From contig NZ_JAFMOW010000063.1 in the NCBI RefSeq assembly GCF_019049675.1, positions 124,001-188,000 on the forward strand: DNA of 64,000 nt. Direction: 5' to 3'. This stretch comes from Rahnella bonaserana. GTDB taxonomy: Bacteria > Pseudomonadota > Gammaproteobacteria > Enterobacterales > Enterobacteriaceae. The stretch's first letter is position 1, and each line of letters opens with the position of its first letter. Below, one piece after another: positions 50,611-58,769 of this stretch. The position numbers and the translations under genes are program-made. The notes below the pieces were generated by a model, which was given only the letters and a program-made list of their open reading frames with translations, searched no databases and was not told where the DNA came from.

Positions 50611-50645
50611 CGGCTAACGTCTTCCGACGCTGGCCGTTTTTTTTT
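50611..50645 (+). terminator. Intrinsic terminator of the alx leader
   Basis: CGGC-CGTC pairs with GACG-GCCG around a TTCC loop and a small internal loop, and nine T follow. A hairpin GTGAGACCTTGCC / GGCGAGGTTGCTCAC (50566-50597) lies just before it. That hairpin shares the strand that would close the riboswitch, so the two folds exclude each other, as expected of an expression platform. Confidence 0.75.
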
Positions 50646-50668
50646 GATGTTTTTTTGAGGATATCGCA

Positions 50669-51643
50669 ATGATGAACTCCGTAGGCAACCCGATGTTGTG
50701 GGGCTCCTTTGCCGTGGTAGTGATAATTATGCTCGCGTTCGACCTGCTGTTGCAGGGTCGCAAAGGCGCGCAAACCATGAGTATGAAAAGTGCCGCAATG
50801 TGGTCGCTGGTGTGGATCGGCCTGTCGCTGCTGTTCAACTTCGGCTTCTGGTGGTATCTCAACGGCGAGTTTGGCCGTGAAGTCGCCGACGCCAAGGCCA
50901 CCATGTTCCTGACCGGCTATTTGCTGGAAAAAGCGCTGGCTGTCGATAACGTCTTCGTCTGGTTGATTCTGTTCAGTTACTTCTCTATTCCGTCTAACCT
51001 GCAACGCCGCGTGCTGGTCTATGGCGTGCTCGGCGCTATCGTCCTGCGTACCGGTATGATTTTCGCGGGTAGCTGGCTGGTGGGGCAATTCAGCTGGATT
51101 TTGTACGTGTTCGGCGCGTTCCTGCTGTTCACCGGGATTAAGATGGCACTGGCGAAAGATGACGACGGAGAAGTGGGCGAGAAACCGATGATCCGCTGGC
51201 TGCGCAGTAAAATGCGTATGACCGACGATTTGCAGGGCGAGAAATTCTTCGTGCGCCGCAACGGTATTCTGTTCGCCACACCGCTGTTGCTGGTGCTGAT
51301 TATGGTCGAGCTGAGTGACGTGATTTTCGCGGTCGACAGTATCCCGGCAATCTTCGCCGTGACCACCGACCCGTTCATTGTGCTGACGTCTAACCTGTTT
51401 GCGATCCTCGGCCTGCGTGCGATGTACTTCCTGCTGGCGGGCGTGGCGGAACGTTTCTCAATGCTGAAATACGGTCTGGCGGTGATCCTGATTTTCATCG
51501 GTATCAAAATGCTGCTGCTCGACGTGTTCCACATTCCGGTGGGGATTTCGCTGGGCGTGATCGCGTCGATTCTGATCATCACCTTACTGATTAACACCTG
51601 GGTGAACCGTCGTAACGATCTAAACAATACGCGAAAGTCATAG
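50669..51643 (+). CDS. alx: TerC-family membrane protein, Mn2+/alkaline pH-regulated
   Basis: Alx is an inner-membrane protein thought to move Mn2+; in E. coli it is controlled by the leader RNA. The 324-residue protein has about nine spans and the TerC motifs [19 protein letters not shown] and [26 protein letters not shown]. Their acidic residues in membrane spans suit metal transport. GAGG stands 8 nt before ATG 50669. It is 409 bp after the amidotransferase; that gap is filled by the riboswitch and repeat. Confidence 0.96.
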   Translation: MMNSVGNPMLWGSFAVVVIIMLAFDLLLQGRKGAQTMSMKSAAMWSLVWIGLSLLFNFGFWWYLNGEFGREVADAKATMFLTGYLLEKALAVDNVFVWLILFSYFSIPSNLQRRVLVYGVLGAIVLRTGMIFAGSWLVGQFSWILYVFGAFLLFTGIKMALAKDDDGEVGEKPMIRWLRSKMRMTDDLQGEKFFVRRNGILFATPLLLVLIMVELSDVIFAVDSIPAIFAVTTDPFIVLTSNLFAILGLRAMYFLLAGVAERFSMLKYGLAVILIFIGIKMLLLDVFHIPVGISLGVIASILIITLLINTWVNRRNDLNNTRKS

Positions 51644-51654
51644 CATTAATCAGG

Positions 51655-51694
51655 AATAATGAATGGGCGGATATTACGTCCATTCATTATTTTA
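51655..51694. terminator. Bidirectional terminator between alx and the second hcp
   Basis: AATAATGAATGG and CCATTCATTATT form a perfect 12-bp stem with a 13-nt loop, ending in TTTTACC. It serves convergent alx and hcp. Confidence 0.75.
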
Positions 51695-51705
51695 CCTGTT
51701 TATTT

Positions 51706-52266
51706 TCAATGAAGATTATCAAAGCTTATTTCCATCGGCATACCCCCACTCCGATTACGAGCCCGTCCAACTGACCGAAGGCAATGCTTCGCTGTGGCCC
51801 TCTCATTCCATTTTTCTTTGTGTATGATATTACCGTCGCAGTGCTTCCAGGTAATCGCCTCATAACGTAGCTGAATGTTTTCCAGATGCGTTCCCGTTGT
51901 GCCGCCAGGATGGAGCGTTGGAGTGATCGCAGTGATCTTCACGTTCTCTAACAGAATATTGAAATACTCATGTTCCATGCCTGAATCCACTATCTGATAC
52001 ATCTTTATTGTTGCAGATTTCAATACCAGGTTATTTGTGAGAGCGCGGTATAGCAACGGGGTGACTTTATCGAACTCTTTTTGAATGTTGATGGGCTCAT
52101 GTACGCGTGTACCCGTCAGTCTCCCCGTATGCCCGCAGCAGGGTATAGAAAGGTGGTGAGCAAACGATTTCAACTCAATGGCACCCACGCGGCCAGAAAC
52201 CAACGAGCCACCGATAATCGGAGAATTATTTTCATCTGTTAGAAATAAATAAGCTGGAATAGACAT
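51706..52266 (-). CDS. hcp: Second orphan Hcp-family protein with a short C-terminal extension
   Basis: The first 160 residues follow the Hcp pattern (SIPAYLFLTDENNSPIIGGS, ending LRYEAITWKHCDGNI...WNERATA). Usual Hcp proteins end at this point; here another 26 residues follow (KHCLRSVGRARNRSGG and on). The tail may be a relic of an Hcp fused to an effector domain, or just read-through after a lost stop. No other T6SS gene is near. AAGGA precedes the ATG. A small membrane protein gene lies 17 bp upstream on the same strand. Compared with the copy at 4502-5002 it is clearly diverged. Confidence 0.88.
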   Translation of the reverse strand: MSIPAYLFLTDENNSPIIGGSLVSGRVGAIELKSFAHHLSIPCCGHTGRLTGTRVHEPINIQKEFDKVTPLLYRALTNNLVLKSATIKMYQIVDSGMEHEYFNILLENVKITAITPTLHPGGTTGTHLENIQLRYEAITWKHCDGNIIHKEKWNERATAKHCLRSVGRARNRSGGMPMEISFDNLH

Positions 52267-52283
52267 GTTATATCCTTATAAAG

Positions 52284-52538
52284 TTAATTATTACGTTTGT
52301 CTCTGCCTGTGATTTTATCAATCACTTTGTACAAGATGTATAGAAATATTAGCCAAGCTCCTATACCTACAAACTTCATCGGCCACGGCTCGATGTACAT
52401 AATGCAAAGTATTGGCCCAAATATCATCAACGGTGCAAATGCGAACTCAAATAAATAATAAATTATAAAAGCAACTATTTTTTCAATTGCAGTAAGTATC
52501 ATCTTGATGACTTTAAAAAACACCCCGTCTTTAGGCAT
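52284..52538 (-). CDS. Small unknown membrane protein upstream of hcp
   Basis: The 84-residue protein is mostly hydrophobic with two or three likely membrane spans (about 10-50 and 54-73) and a basic end (DKITGRDKRNN). GAGGAAG stands before its ATG. It is 17 bp from the hcp start on the same strand. It could be an immunity-type or accessory membrane protein, but no family is recognised. Base composition is AT-rich like the hcp unit. Confidence 0.6.
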   Translation of the reverse strand: MPKDGVFFKVIKMILTAIEKIVAFIIYYLFEFAFAPLMIFGPILCIMYIEPWPMKFVGIGAWLIFLYILYKVIDKITGRDKRNN

Positions 52539-52922
52539 TTATTTTCTTCCTCACCAACTCAATTATTTTTCTGAATGCAAGCCCAGTTTAGTCGGGCTCT
52601 AATTAATACTGAATCACTCGTTTTGATATATTAATTCATACGGCGTATACATCTACCTAAGTTTTACAAAAATGCTTATGAGTGATGGCGTAGCCAAGGA
52701 ATGGGAATTCATTACACCGACTTCAGTCTGTACGCCCTACTATACTATTGCCTTCCCTCACCCCTTTTTCACCAACAAGCATTTAATCACATTACTCACT
52801 CGTTACTGGCTAACCTGACATTACTTGTTCTTGATTTTTGTTATTTGAAAGTTCACTTATTGTGTAAAATACACACTTATTAGAATTTCTTTAAACGAAA
52901 CATATAAAATAAATCCCTCGCA
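52539..52922. other. AT-rich gap next to the second hcp unit
   Basis: This 384-bp stretch has no convincing gene or RNA. A short plus-strand frame at 52701-52883 has no ribosome site and no recognisable product. It must contain the promoter of the small membrane protein gene and probably one edge of foreign DNA. Confidence 0.5.
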
Positions 52923-53039
52923 TTAGAATTTGATATCCGGCCACGGCATCAGCGGTAAATTACCGGCCGGTGCGGCAAAAGCAGAAGCGGTGAGAAACAG
53001 GGATGAAGCCAGAAGAGTACGGCGGAAAGGCAATAACAT
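52923..53039 (-). pseudogene. Stump of a GH20 beta-N-acetylhexosaminidase gene
   Basis: Read on the minus strand, GAGG and an ATG start a 38-residue frame with a complete signal peptide (MLLPFRRTLLASSLFLTASAFA) and then APAGNLPLMPWPDIKF before a TAA. LPLMPWP just after the signal peptide is how many bacterial GH20 hexosaminidases (chitobiases) begin. All the catalytic part is missing, and AT-rich DNA of the hcp unit starts right there. The gene seems to have been cut when that unit arrived. The match is by short motif only. Confidence 0.45.
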
Positions 53040-53114
53040 CGGTGAAATTCCTCAGAGTAAAAAGCGAGCCCTCTTAGCCCGCTGAATCTAAAGGAATAAC
53101 TATAGCTGCCGGAT

Positions 53115-53152
53115 AAAAAAAGGCGGTGACTGAGTTAACAATCACCGCCTTT
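53115..53152. terminator. Terminator of mgtA
   Basis: AGGCGGTGA and TCACCGCCT form a 9-bp stem with a 12-nt loop. On the minus strand a run of T follows it, 18 bp after the mgtA stop. The gap 53040-53114 holds no gene. Confidence 0.88.
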
Positions 53153-53170
53153 ATCATTCACAGGAAACGA

Positions 53171-55870
53171 TTACTGCCAGCCGTAACGACGCACGAACCA
53201 GCCTTTCACGCACTGCGTCAGCACCATGTAACCCGCAAGGATGGCGATAAGCCATGGGAAATAGCTCAGCGGCAGCGCCTGCAATTGCAGGAATCCGGCA
53301 ACCGGCGAGTAGATCAGCGCGATACCGGTGATCACGACCATCAGCGTCATAATGCACAGCGGCCAGGAGGCGCGGCTCTGAATAAACGGCACTTTTCGGG
53401 TGCGGATCATATGTACAATCAGCGTCTGCGACAGCAGCCCTTCAATGAACCAGCCGGACTGGAACAGCGTCTGCGCTTCCACCGTATTGGCTTTAAAGAC
53501 CCACCACATCAGGCTGAAGGTCAGGATGTCGAACACGGAACTGATAGGCCCGAAGAACACCATAAAACGGCCAATATCTCCGGCGTTCCAGCGCTGTGGT
53601 TTCGCCAGCTGTTCTTCATCGACGTTATCAAACGGGATCGCCACCTGTGACACATCGTAAATCAGGTTCTGAATCAGCAGATGCAGCGGCAACATCGGCA
53701 GGAACGGCAGGAAGGCGCTGGCCACCAGCACGCTGAAAACGTTACCGAAGTTAGAGCTGGCCGTCATTTTTATGTATTTCAGCATGTTGGCAAAGGTTCT
53801 GCGCCCTTCTGTCACGCCCTGCTCCAGCACCATCAGGCTTTTTTCCAGCAGAATAATATCAGCCGCCTCTTTGGCGATATCTACCGCAGAATCCACGGAA
53901 ATACCGATATCTGCCGCGCGCAGCGCCGGTGCATCATTAATGCCGTCGCCCATAAAGCCAACCACATGCCCTTCGCCGCGCAGCACGCGCACAATGCGTT
54001 CTTTGTGCATCGGCGTGAGTTTGGCAAATACCGTGGTTTTGCGGGCGACGTGCAGCAACTGTACATCATCAAGTGCATCGATATCGCTGCCGGTCAGCAC
54101 CGTTTCTGCATGTAATCCGACATCTTTGCAGACTTTACGCGCCACCAGCGGGTTATCGCCGGTGAGAATTTTAACGGTGACACCTTTGCGCTGTAACGCT
54201 TCCAGCGCCGGTGCGGTGCTTTCTTTTGGCGGATCGAGGAATGCGATATACCCGGCCAGGATCAGGCTGGATTCATCGGTCACGCCATAACCCTGTGTGC
54301 GCGATGGCATCACTTTATGCGCCACAGCCACCACGCGTAAGCCCTGCTGGTTCAGGTCGTCAGTAATGCGGCGGATGCGTGCGAGCAGCACATCGGTCAG
54401 CGGCACAATCTCACCGTTGAGCTGCACCAGCGTACAAATCGACAGCATTTCTTCCAGCGCACCTTTGCAAATCAGGCGGTGATTTTGGTCTTTTTCTGCC
54501 ACGACCACTGACATGCGCCGGCGGTCGAAATCAAATGGAATTTCATCTACTTTCAGCGAGTTATGTACCGGACCGGCATCGCCCGCTTCCAGCACGGCAA
54601 CATCCAGCAGGTTTTTCAGGCCGGTCTGATAATGGCTGTTCAGCCACGCCAGATGCAGTACGTCATCACTGGTCACGCCCAGCACGTCAGTGTGACGCTC
54701 GAGAACGATTTTATCCTGCGTCAGCGTCCCCGTTTTATCGGTGCAGAGGATGTCCATCGCGCCAAAGTTCTGGATAGCGTCCAGACGTTTGACGATCACT
54801 TTCTGGCGGGAAAGTTTCACCGCGCCTTTCGCCAGCGTCGAGGTGACAATCATCGGCAGCATTTCAGGCGTCAGCCCGACCGCCACTGAAAGCGCAAACA
54901 GCGCGGCTTCCCACCAGTCGCCTTTGGTGTAGCCGTTAATGACCAGCACCACCGGCGTCATCACCATCATAAAGCGGATCAGCAGCCAGCTGACTTTGCT
55001 GATACCGGCCTGGAAGGCATTCGGTTGAGTATCTTCCTGCACCACGCGTTCGGCCAGCTGACCGAACCAGGTTTTGCCGCCGGTGGCGATCACCATCGCA
55101 ATCGCCGTGCCGCTGACCACGTTGGTGCCCATAAAACACAGCGTGTTCAGTTCGAGCGGATCAACTGCAACCGGTTTTTTCTCGCAGGCATGTTTTTCCA
55201 CCGGCAGGGATTCACCGGTCAGCGCCGCCTGGCTGATAAACAAATCTTTGGCCGAGAGAATGCGCAAATCTGCCGGGATCATATCCCCCGCAGAAAGCTT
55301 GATCAGGTCACCCGGCACCAGCTGGCTGATGGGGATTTCCACCGTTTCACTTCGTCCGCTTTGTGCATCACTGCGCAGCACCGTGGCGGTGTTGCTGACC
55401 ATGGCTTTCAGCGCATCGGCGGCTTTGTTGGAGCGTGCTTCCTGAATGAAGTGCATAAAGGTGGAAATGAACACCATCGCGCCAATGACCAGCGCCGCCG
55501 TGAGATCGTCGGTCGCGTAAGACACCAGGCCGAGCACGGTCAGCAACAGGTTGAACGGATTGCGATAGCAGTACCACAGGTGCAGCCACCACGGCGCAGG
55601 CTGCTGGTCGCCGGTCTGATTAAGGCCTGAGACTTCGCGGATAGCATCGGCCTCGTGCGCGGTCAGCCCTTCAGGATGACTGGCAAATTGCAGATACAAC
55701 TGATCTTCCGTCGCACGGGCACAGGCCTGACAATGCGCAGCCATTGCCGCAGGAATAGCCTGCGCCGCACGGGCAGGAACGTTTTCCAGCATCGGATCGC
55801 GACGGACTAAACGGCGCGGTAAGTTGCGGCTGAGCGCGCTAAGCAGCCGGGAAGTGAAATCTTTGAACAT
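53171..55870 (-). CDS. mgtA: Magnesium-transporting P-type ATPase
   Basis: MgtA imports Mg2+ when it is scarce. The 899-residue P-type ATPase has the TGES actuator motif, the phosphorylated aspartate in DKTGTLT, the hinge GDGINDAPAL and ten membrane spans, and ends RRYGWQ as in E. coli. I chose ATG 55870 (MFKDF...), with AAGG 8 nt upstream; another ATG at 55873 is equally possible. The leader has an MgtL-type peptide, a hairpin and a PhoP promoter. treR is divergent, as in E. coli. Confidence 0.97.
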   Translation of the reverse strand: MFKDFTSRLLSALSRNLPRRLVRRDPMLENVPARAAQAIPAAMAAHCQACARATEDQLYLQFASHPEGLTAHEADAIREVSGLNQTGDQQPAPWWLHLWYCYRNPFNLLLTVLGLVSYATDDLTAALVIGAMVFISTFMHFIQEARSNKAADALKAMVSNTATVLRSDAQSGRSETVEIPISQLVPGDLIKLSAGDMIPADLRILSAKDLFISQAALTGESLPVEKHACEKKPVAVDPLELNTLCFMGTNVVSGTAIAMVIATGGKTWFGQLAERVVQEDTQPNAFQAGISKVSWLLIRFMMVMTPVVLVINGYTKGDWWEAALFALSVAVGLTPEMLPMIVTSTLAKGAVKLSRQKVIVKRLDAIQNFGAMDILCTDKTGTLTQDKIVLERHTDVLGVTSDDVLHLAWLNSHYQTGLKNLLDVAVLEAGDAGPVHNSLKVDEIPFDFDRRRMSVVVAEKDQNHRLICKGALEEMLSICTLVQLNGEIVPLTDVLLARIRRITDDLNQQGLRVVAVAHKVMPSRTQGYGVTDESSLILAGYIAFLDPPKESTAPALEALQRKGVTVKILTGDNPLVARKVCKDVGLHAETVLTGSDIDALDDVQLLHVARKTTVFAKLTPMHKERIVRVLRGEGHVVGFMGDGINDAPALRAADIGISVDSAVDIAKEAADIILLEKSLMVLEQGVTEGRRTFANMLKYIKMTASSNFGNVFSVLVASAFLPFLPMLPLHLLIQNLIYDVSQVAIPFDNVDEEQLAKPQRWNAGDIGRFMVFFGPISSVFDILTFSLMWWVFKANTVEAQTLFQSGWFIEGLLSQTLIVHMIRTRKVPFIQSRASWPLCIMTLMVVITGIALIYSPVAGFLQLQALPLSYFPWLIAILAGYMVLTQCVKGWFVRRYGWQ

Positions 55871-55987
55871 CATTCGCACCTTATTGCGCCCACGGGAAAA
55901 TGACCGCAGACGGGCAAAAGGGTTATAACAAAACAGGGGCGAACGAACAGACGTACACCACCGCTTACCTGATAACTTTTAACGTCA

Positions 55988-56020
55988 CGGTAAGCAGCAG
56001 CAAAAAGCGGGTGCTTACCG
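55988..56020 (-). promoter_or_regulatory. Hairpin in the mgtA leader
   Basis: CGGTAAGCA and TGCTTACCG form a 9-bp perfect stem with a 15-nt loop just after mgtL. It sits where the Mg2+-sensing leader of mgtA has alternative stems. Its exact role here is inferred. Confidence 0.6.
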
Positions 56021-56022
56021 GA

Positions 56023-56058
56023 TCACAACGGACCTACAGAATTGGGGTCGGGTTCCAT
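56023..56058 (-). CDS. mgtL: mgtA leader peptide MgtL-like (11 residues)
   Basis: On the minus strand GGAGGTG precedes an ATG that encodes MEPDPNSVGPL and a TGA. E. coli MgtL begins MEPDP as well. In E. coli translation of this proline-containing leader controls mgtA mRNA elongation in response to Mg2+, proline and ribosome destabilisation on the acidic-proline stretch. The acidic-proline core is kept, while the remaining residues and length (11 against 17) differ. It is about 150 nt before mgtA. Confidence 0.82.
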   Translation of the reverse strand: MEPDPNSVGPL

Positions 56059-56163
56059 GGGTTTTCACCTCCGGTAAGGAACGGTCTGGAAATTCATACG
56101 CATCGGGTATAAAAATCCGTTAGGGTAGAGCTGTTAACTACGCCTCAGGCGTATTTTCCGCGG

Positions 56164-56198
56164 ATTATAGACCTGTTTACTGCAACCGAACTTAAACC
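56164..56198 (-). promoter_or_regulatory. PhoP-dependent promoter of mgtA
   Basis: On the minus strand the direct repeat GGTTTA-AGTTC-GGTTGC matches the PhoP box (G/T)GTTTA-N5-(G/T)GTTTA in the first half and 4 of 6 in the second. A perfect -10 box TATAAT follows after 12 bp, the spacing usual for PhoP promoters. Transcription would begin near 56157 and give a leader of about 285 nt. Confidence 0.78.
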
Positions 56199-56226
56199 TG
56201 ATCAAACTTAACCATACAAAATAACT

Positions 56227-57177
56227 ATGCAAAATCGCCTGACCATAAATGACATTGCGCGCCTGAGCGGCGTCGGTAAATCCACGGTTTCCCGCGTGCT
56301 GAACAATGAAGGCAATGTCAGCCCGCAAACCCGCGAACGGGTTCTGCAGGTGATTGAGCAGGAACATTTCAGCCCGTCGAAATCAGCGCGGGCGATGCGC
56401 GGGTTCAGCGATAAAATCGTGGCGATCATTGTGTCGCGCCTCGACTCTCCGTCCGAAAATCAGGCCGTCCGCGCCATGCTGCCACTGTTTTATCAGCAAG
56501 GTTACGACCCGATTGTGCTGGAAAGTCAGTTCAGCGCCGAACGTGTTAAAGAGCATTTACAGGTGCTGAAACAGCGCAATATCGACGGCGTGGTGTTGTT
56601 TGGTTTTACCGGTTTATCGGCGCAGATACTGACACCGTGGCAGGACAAACTGGTGATGCTGGCGCGGGATATACCGGGGCTGTCTTCTGTTTGTTATGAC
56701 GATGCAGGCGCGGTGCAGTTGCTGATGCAAAAGCTGATGAAACAGAACCTGCGTAACATCGGCTTTATTGGCGTTTCCCCGCAGGACACCACGACAGGCC
56801 AGCGCCGCAGCGAAGCCTACCGGGCATTTTGTCAGGAAAACGGGCTGATACCGCACATTGCGCTGGGTGAACTCACCTATCAGAGCGGTTTTGAGCTGAT
56901 CCCGCAATTACTGAAAAACGACGTGCAGGCGGTAATTTGTGCCTCCGATACCATCGCCATCGGTGCGCAAAAATACCTGCAACAGCAGCAAATCCGTGAC
57001 ATTCAGGTGTGCGGTATCGGTAATAACCCGCTGCTGCGTTTCCTCTTCCCTGAATCTCTTTCAGTTGAACTCGGTTATGGCGAAGGCGGTGAGGCGGCGG
57101 CGAAGCAACTGCTGGCGCAACTCAGCGGTTCTGCGGCCTTGCAGCAGCGGATTATCCCCGGCAAGCTTGCTTTCTGA
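56227..57177 (+). CDS. treR: Trehalose operon repressor
   Basis: TreR represses treBC and is released by trehalose-6-phosphate. The 316-residue LacI-type protein has the N-terminal helix-turn-helix LTINDIARLSGVGKSTVSRVLN and the periplasmic-binding-like effector domain (IDGVVLFGFTG, VICASDTIAIGA). It lies directly before treB and diverges from mgtA, as in E. coli. Confidence 0.95.
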   Translation: MQNRLTINDIARLSGVGKSTVSRVLNNEGNVSPQTRERVLQVIEQEHFSPSKSARAMRGFSDKIVAIIVSRLDSPSENQAVRAMLPLFYQQGYDPIVLESQFSAERVKEHLQVLKQRNIDGVVLFGFTGLSAQILTPWQDKLVMLARDIPGLSSVCYDDAGAVQLLMQKLMKQNLRNIGFIGVSPQDTTTGQRRSEAYRAFCQENGLIPHIALGELTYQSGFELIPQLLKNDVQAVICASDTIAIGAQKYLQQQQIRDIQVCGIGNNPLLRFLFPESLSVELGYGEGGEAAAKQLLAQLSGSAALQQRIIPGKLAF

Positions 57178-57242
57178 GTCCCCGCTTTTCTGTTCTGTGC
57201 TTTTCTAAAAAGCAGAAACTTTGTGATCGTTCCGGCAAAACT

Positions 57243-57254
57243 GGGAACGTTCCC
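57243..57254. promoter_or_regulatory. TreR operator before treB
   Basis: GGGAACGTTCCC is a perfect 12-bp palindrome that matches the core of known TreR sites. Partial repeats (CGTTCC at 57228 and GTTCCC at 57261) flank it. A TTGTGA half at 57221 may be part of a CRP site. It lies 75 bp before treB. Confidence 0.82.
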
Positions 57255-57328
57255 TGACAAGTTCCCATCACCTTCGCTATGCTTGAACCGTACCCTACAC
57301 ACTTACGCAAAATCACAGGCCACTTCCC

Positions 57329-58747
57329 ATGAGCAAAGTTAAGCAACAGGATGTTGATCAGCTGATCGCCCTCGTCGGCGGCAGCGACAATATCGCGATG
57401 GTGACTCACTGCATTACGCGTCTTCGTTTTGTCCTCAATGATCCGTCCAAAGCCGATCCCAAAGGCCTCGAAGCCCTGCCGATGGTAAAAGGCTGCTTTA
57501 CCAACGCCGGTCAGTTCCAGGTCGTTATCGGGCCGGAAGTGGATGATTACTATAAAGTCCTGATCGCCAGCACCGGTAAGAGCGCGGCCGGAAAAGAACA
57601 GGCAAAAGTCGCCGCCCGCCAGAATATGAGCTGGTTTGAGCGCAGCATTTCTCACTTCGCAGAAATCTTCTTCCCGCTGTTACCGGCGCTGATCAGCGGC
57701 GGTTTGATTCTCGGTTTCCGTAACGTTATCGGTGAAATCCCGATGAGCGGCGGCCAGACGCTGGCGCAGATGCATCCGCTGTGGCAGTCGATTTACGATT
57801 TCCTGTGGCTGCTCGGCGAAGCGGTATTTATGTTCCTGCCGGTGGCGGTCTGCTGGTCAACGGTCAGAAAAATGGGTGGCACTGAAATCCTCGGTATCGT
57901 GCTCGGTATCACGCTGGTGTCGCCGCAGTTAATGAACTCCTACAACCTCGGGCAACAAATTCCTGAAGTGTGGAATTTCGGCTGGTTCACCATCGAAAAA
58001 GTCGGTTATCAGGCGCAGGTTATCCCTTCAGTTCTCGCCGGTATGGCGCTGGCGGTTATCGAAAATGGCCTGAAACGCATCATCCCTAATTATCTGTATC
58101 TGGTGATTGTGCCGGTCAGCTCACTGATTATTGCCGTGTTCCTGGCGCACACGCTGATCGGGCCGTTTGGCCGCATGATTGGTGACGGCGTCGCCTTCGC
58201 AGTGAAATTCATCATGACCGGCAGCCTCGCGCCAATCGGTGCCGCACTGTTTGGTTTCCTCTATGCGCCGCTGGTCATTACCGGCGTGCATCAGACAACG
58301 CTCGCCATCGATATGCAGATGGTACAAAGCACCGGCGGAACGCCAGTCTGGCCGCTGATCGCCCTGTCTAACATTGCCCAGGCAGCCGCGGTCGTCGGTG
58401 TGATTATCGTCAGCCGTAAACATAACGAGCGCGAAATTTCCGTGCCTGCGGCGATTTCTGCCTTCCTCGGCGTGACCGAACCGGCGATGTACGGGATCAA
58501 CCTGAAATACCGCTTCCCGATGCTGTGCGCGATGATCGGCTCGGCGTTTGCCGGCCTGATTTGCGGCCTGTTCCACGTCACGGCTAACGGCATCGGCGTC
58601 GGCGGATTGCCGGGCATTCTGTCCATCAAACCGCAGTTCTGGAGCATCTACGCGCTGGCCATGCTGGTAGCGATTGTGGTGCCGATTATTCTGACCGTGC
58701 TGGTTTATCAGCGCAAAGCCCGCCGTGGCGAACTGGCAGTGGTATAA
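57329..58747 (+). CDS. treB: PTS trehalose transporter subunit IIBC
   Basis: TreB takes up trehalose and phosphorylates it to trehalose-6-phosphate. The 472-residue protein has the IIB domain at the N-terminus, with the phosphorylated cysteine in MVTHCITRLRF, and the IIC membrane domain with GVTEPAMYGINLKYRFP. The IIA function must come from another protein (Crr). treC follows after 22 bp. Confidence 0.96.
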   Translation: MSKVKQQDVDQLIALVGGSDNIAMVTHCITRLRFVLNDPSKADPKGLEALPMVKGCFTNAGQFQVVIGPEVDDYYKVLIASTGKSAAGKEQAKVAARQNMSWFERSISHFAEIFFPLLPALISGGLILGFRNVIGEIPMSGGQTLAQMHPLWQSIYDFLWLLGEAVFMFLPVAVCWSTVRKMGGTEILGIVLGITLVSPQLMNSYNLGQQIPEVWNFGWFTIEKVGYQAQVIPSVLAGMALAVIENGLKRIIPNYLYLVIVPVSSLIIAVFLAHTLIGPFGRMIGDGVAFAVKFIMTGSLAPIGAALFGFLYAPLVITGVHQTTLAIDMQMVQSTGGTPVWPLIALSNIAQAAAVVGVIIVSRKHNEREISVPAAISAFLGVTEPAMYGINLKYRFPMLCAMIGSAFAGLICGLFHVTANGIGVGGLPGILSIKPQFWSIYALAMLVAIVVPIILTVLVYQRKARRGELAVV

Positions 58748-58769
58748 AACATTCAGTAAGGAAAATGGA

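Noticed and set aside
52701-52883. A 60-residue plus-strand frame in the AT-rich gap before the GH20 stump
   Set aside because: No ribosome site, no domain, and its composition is what random AT-rich DNA gives.
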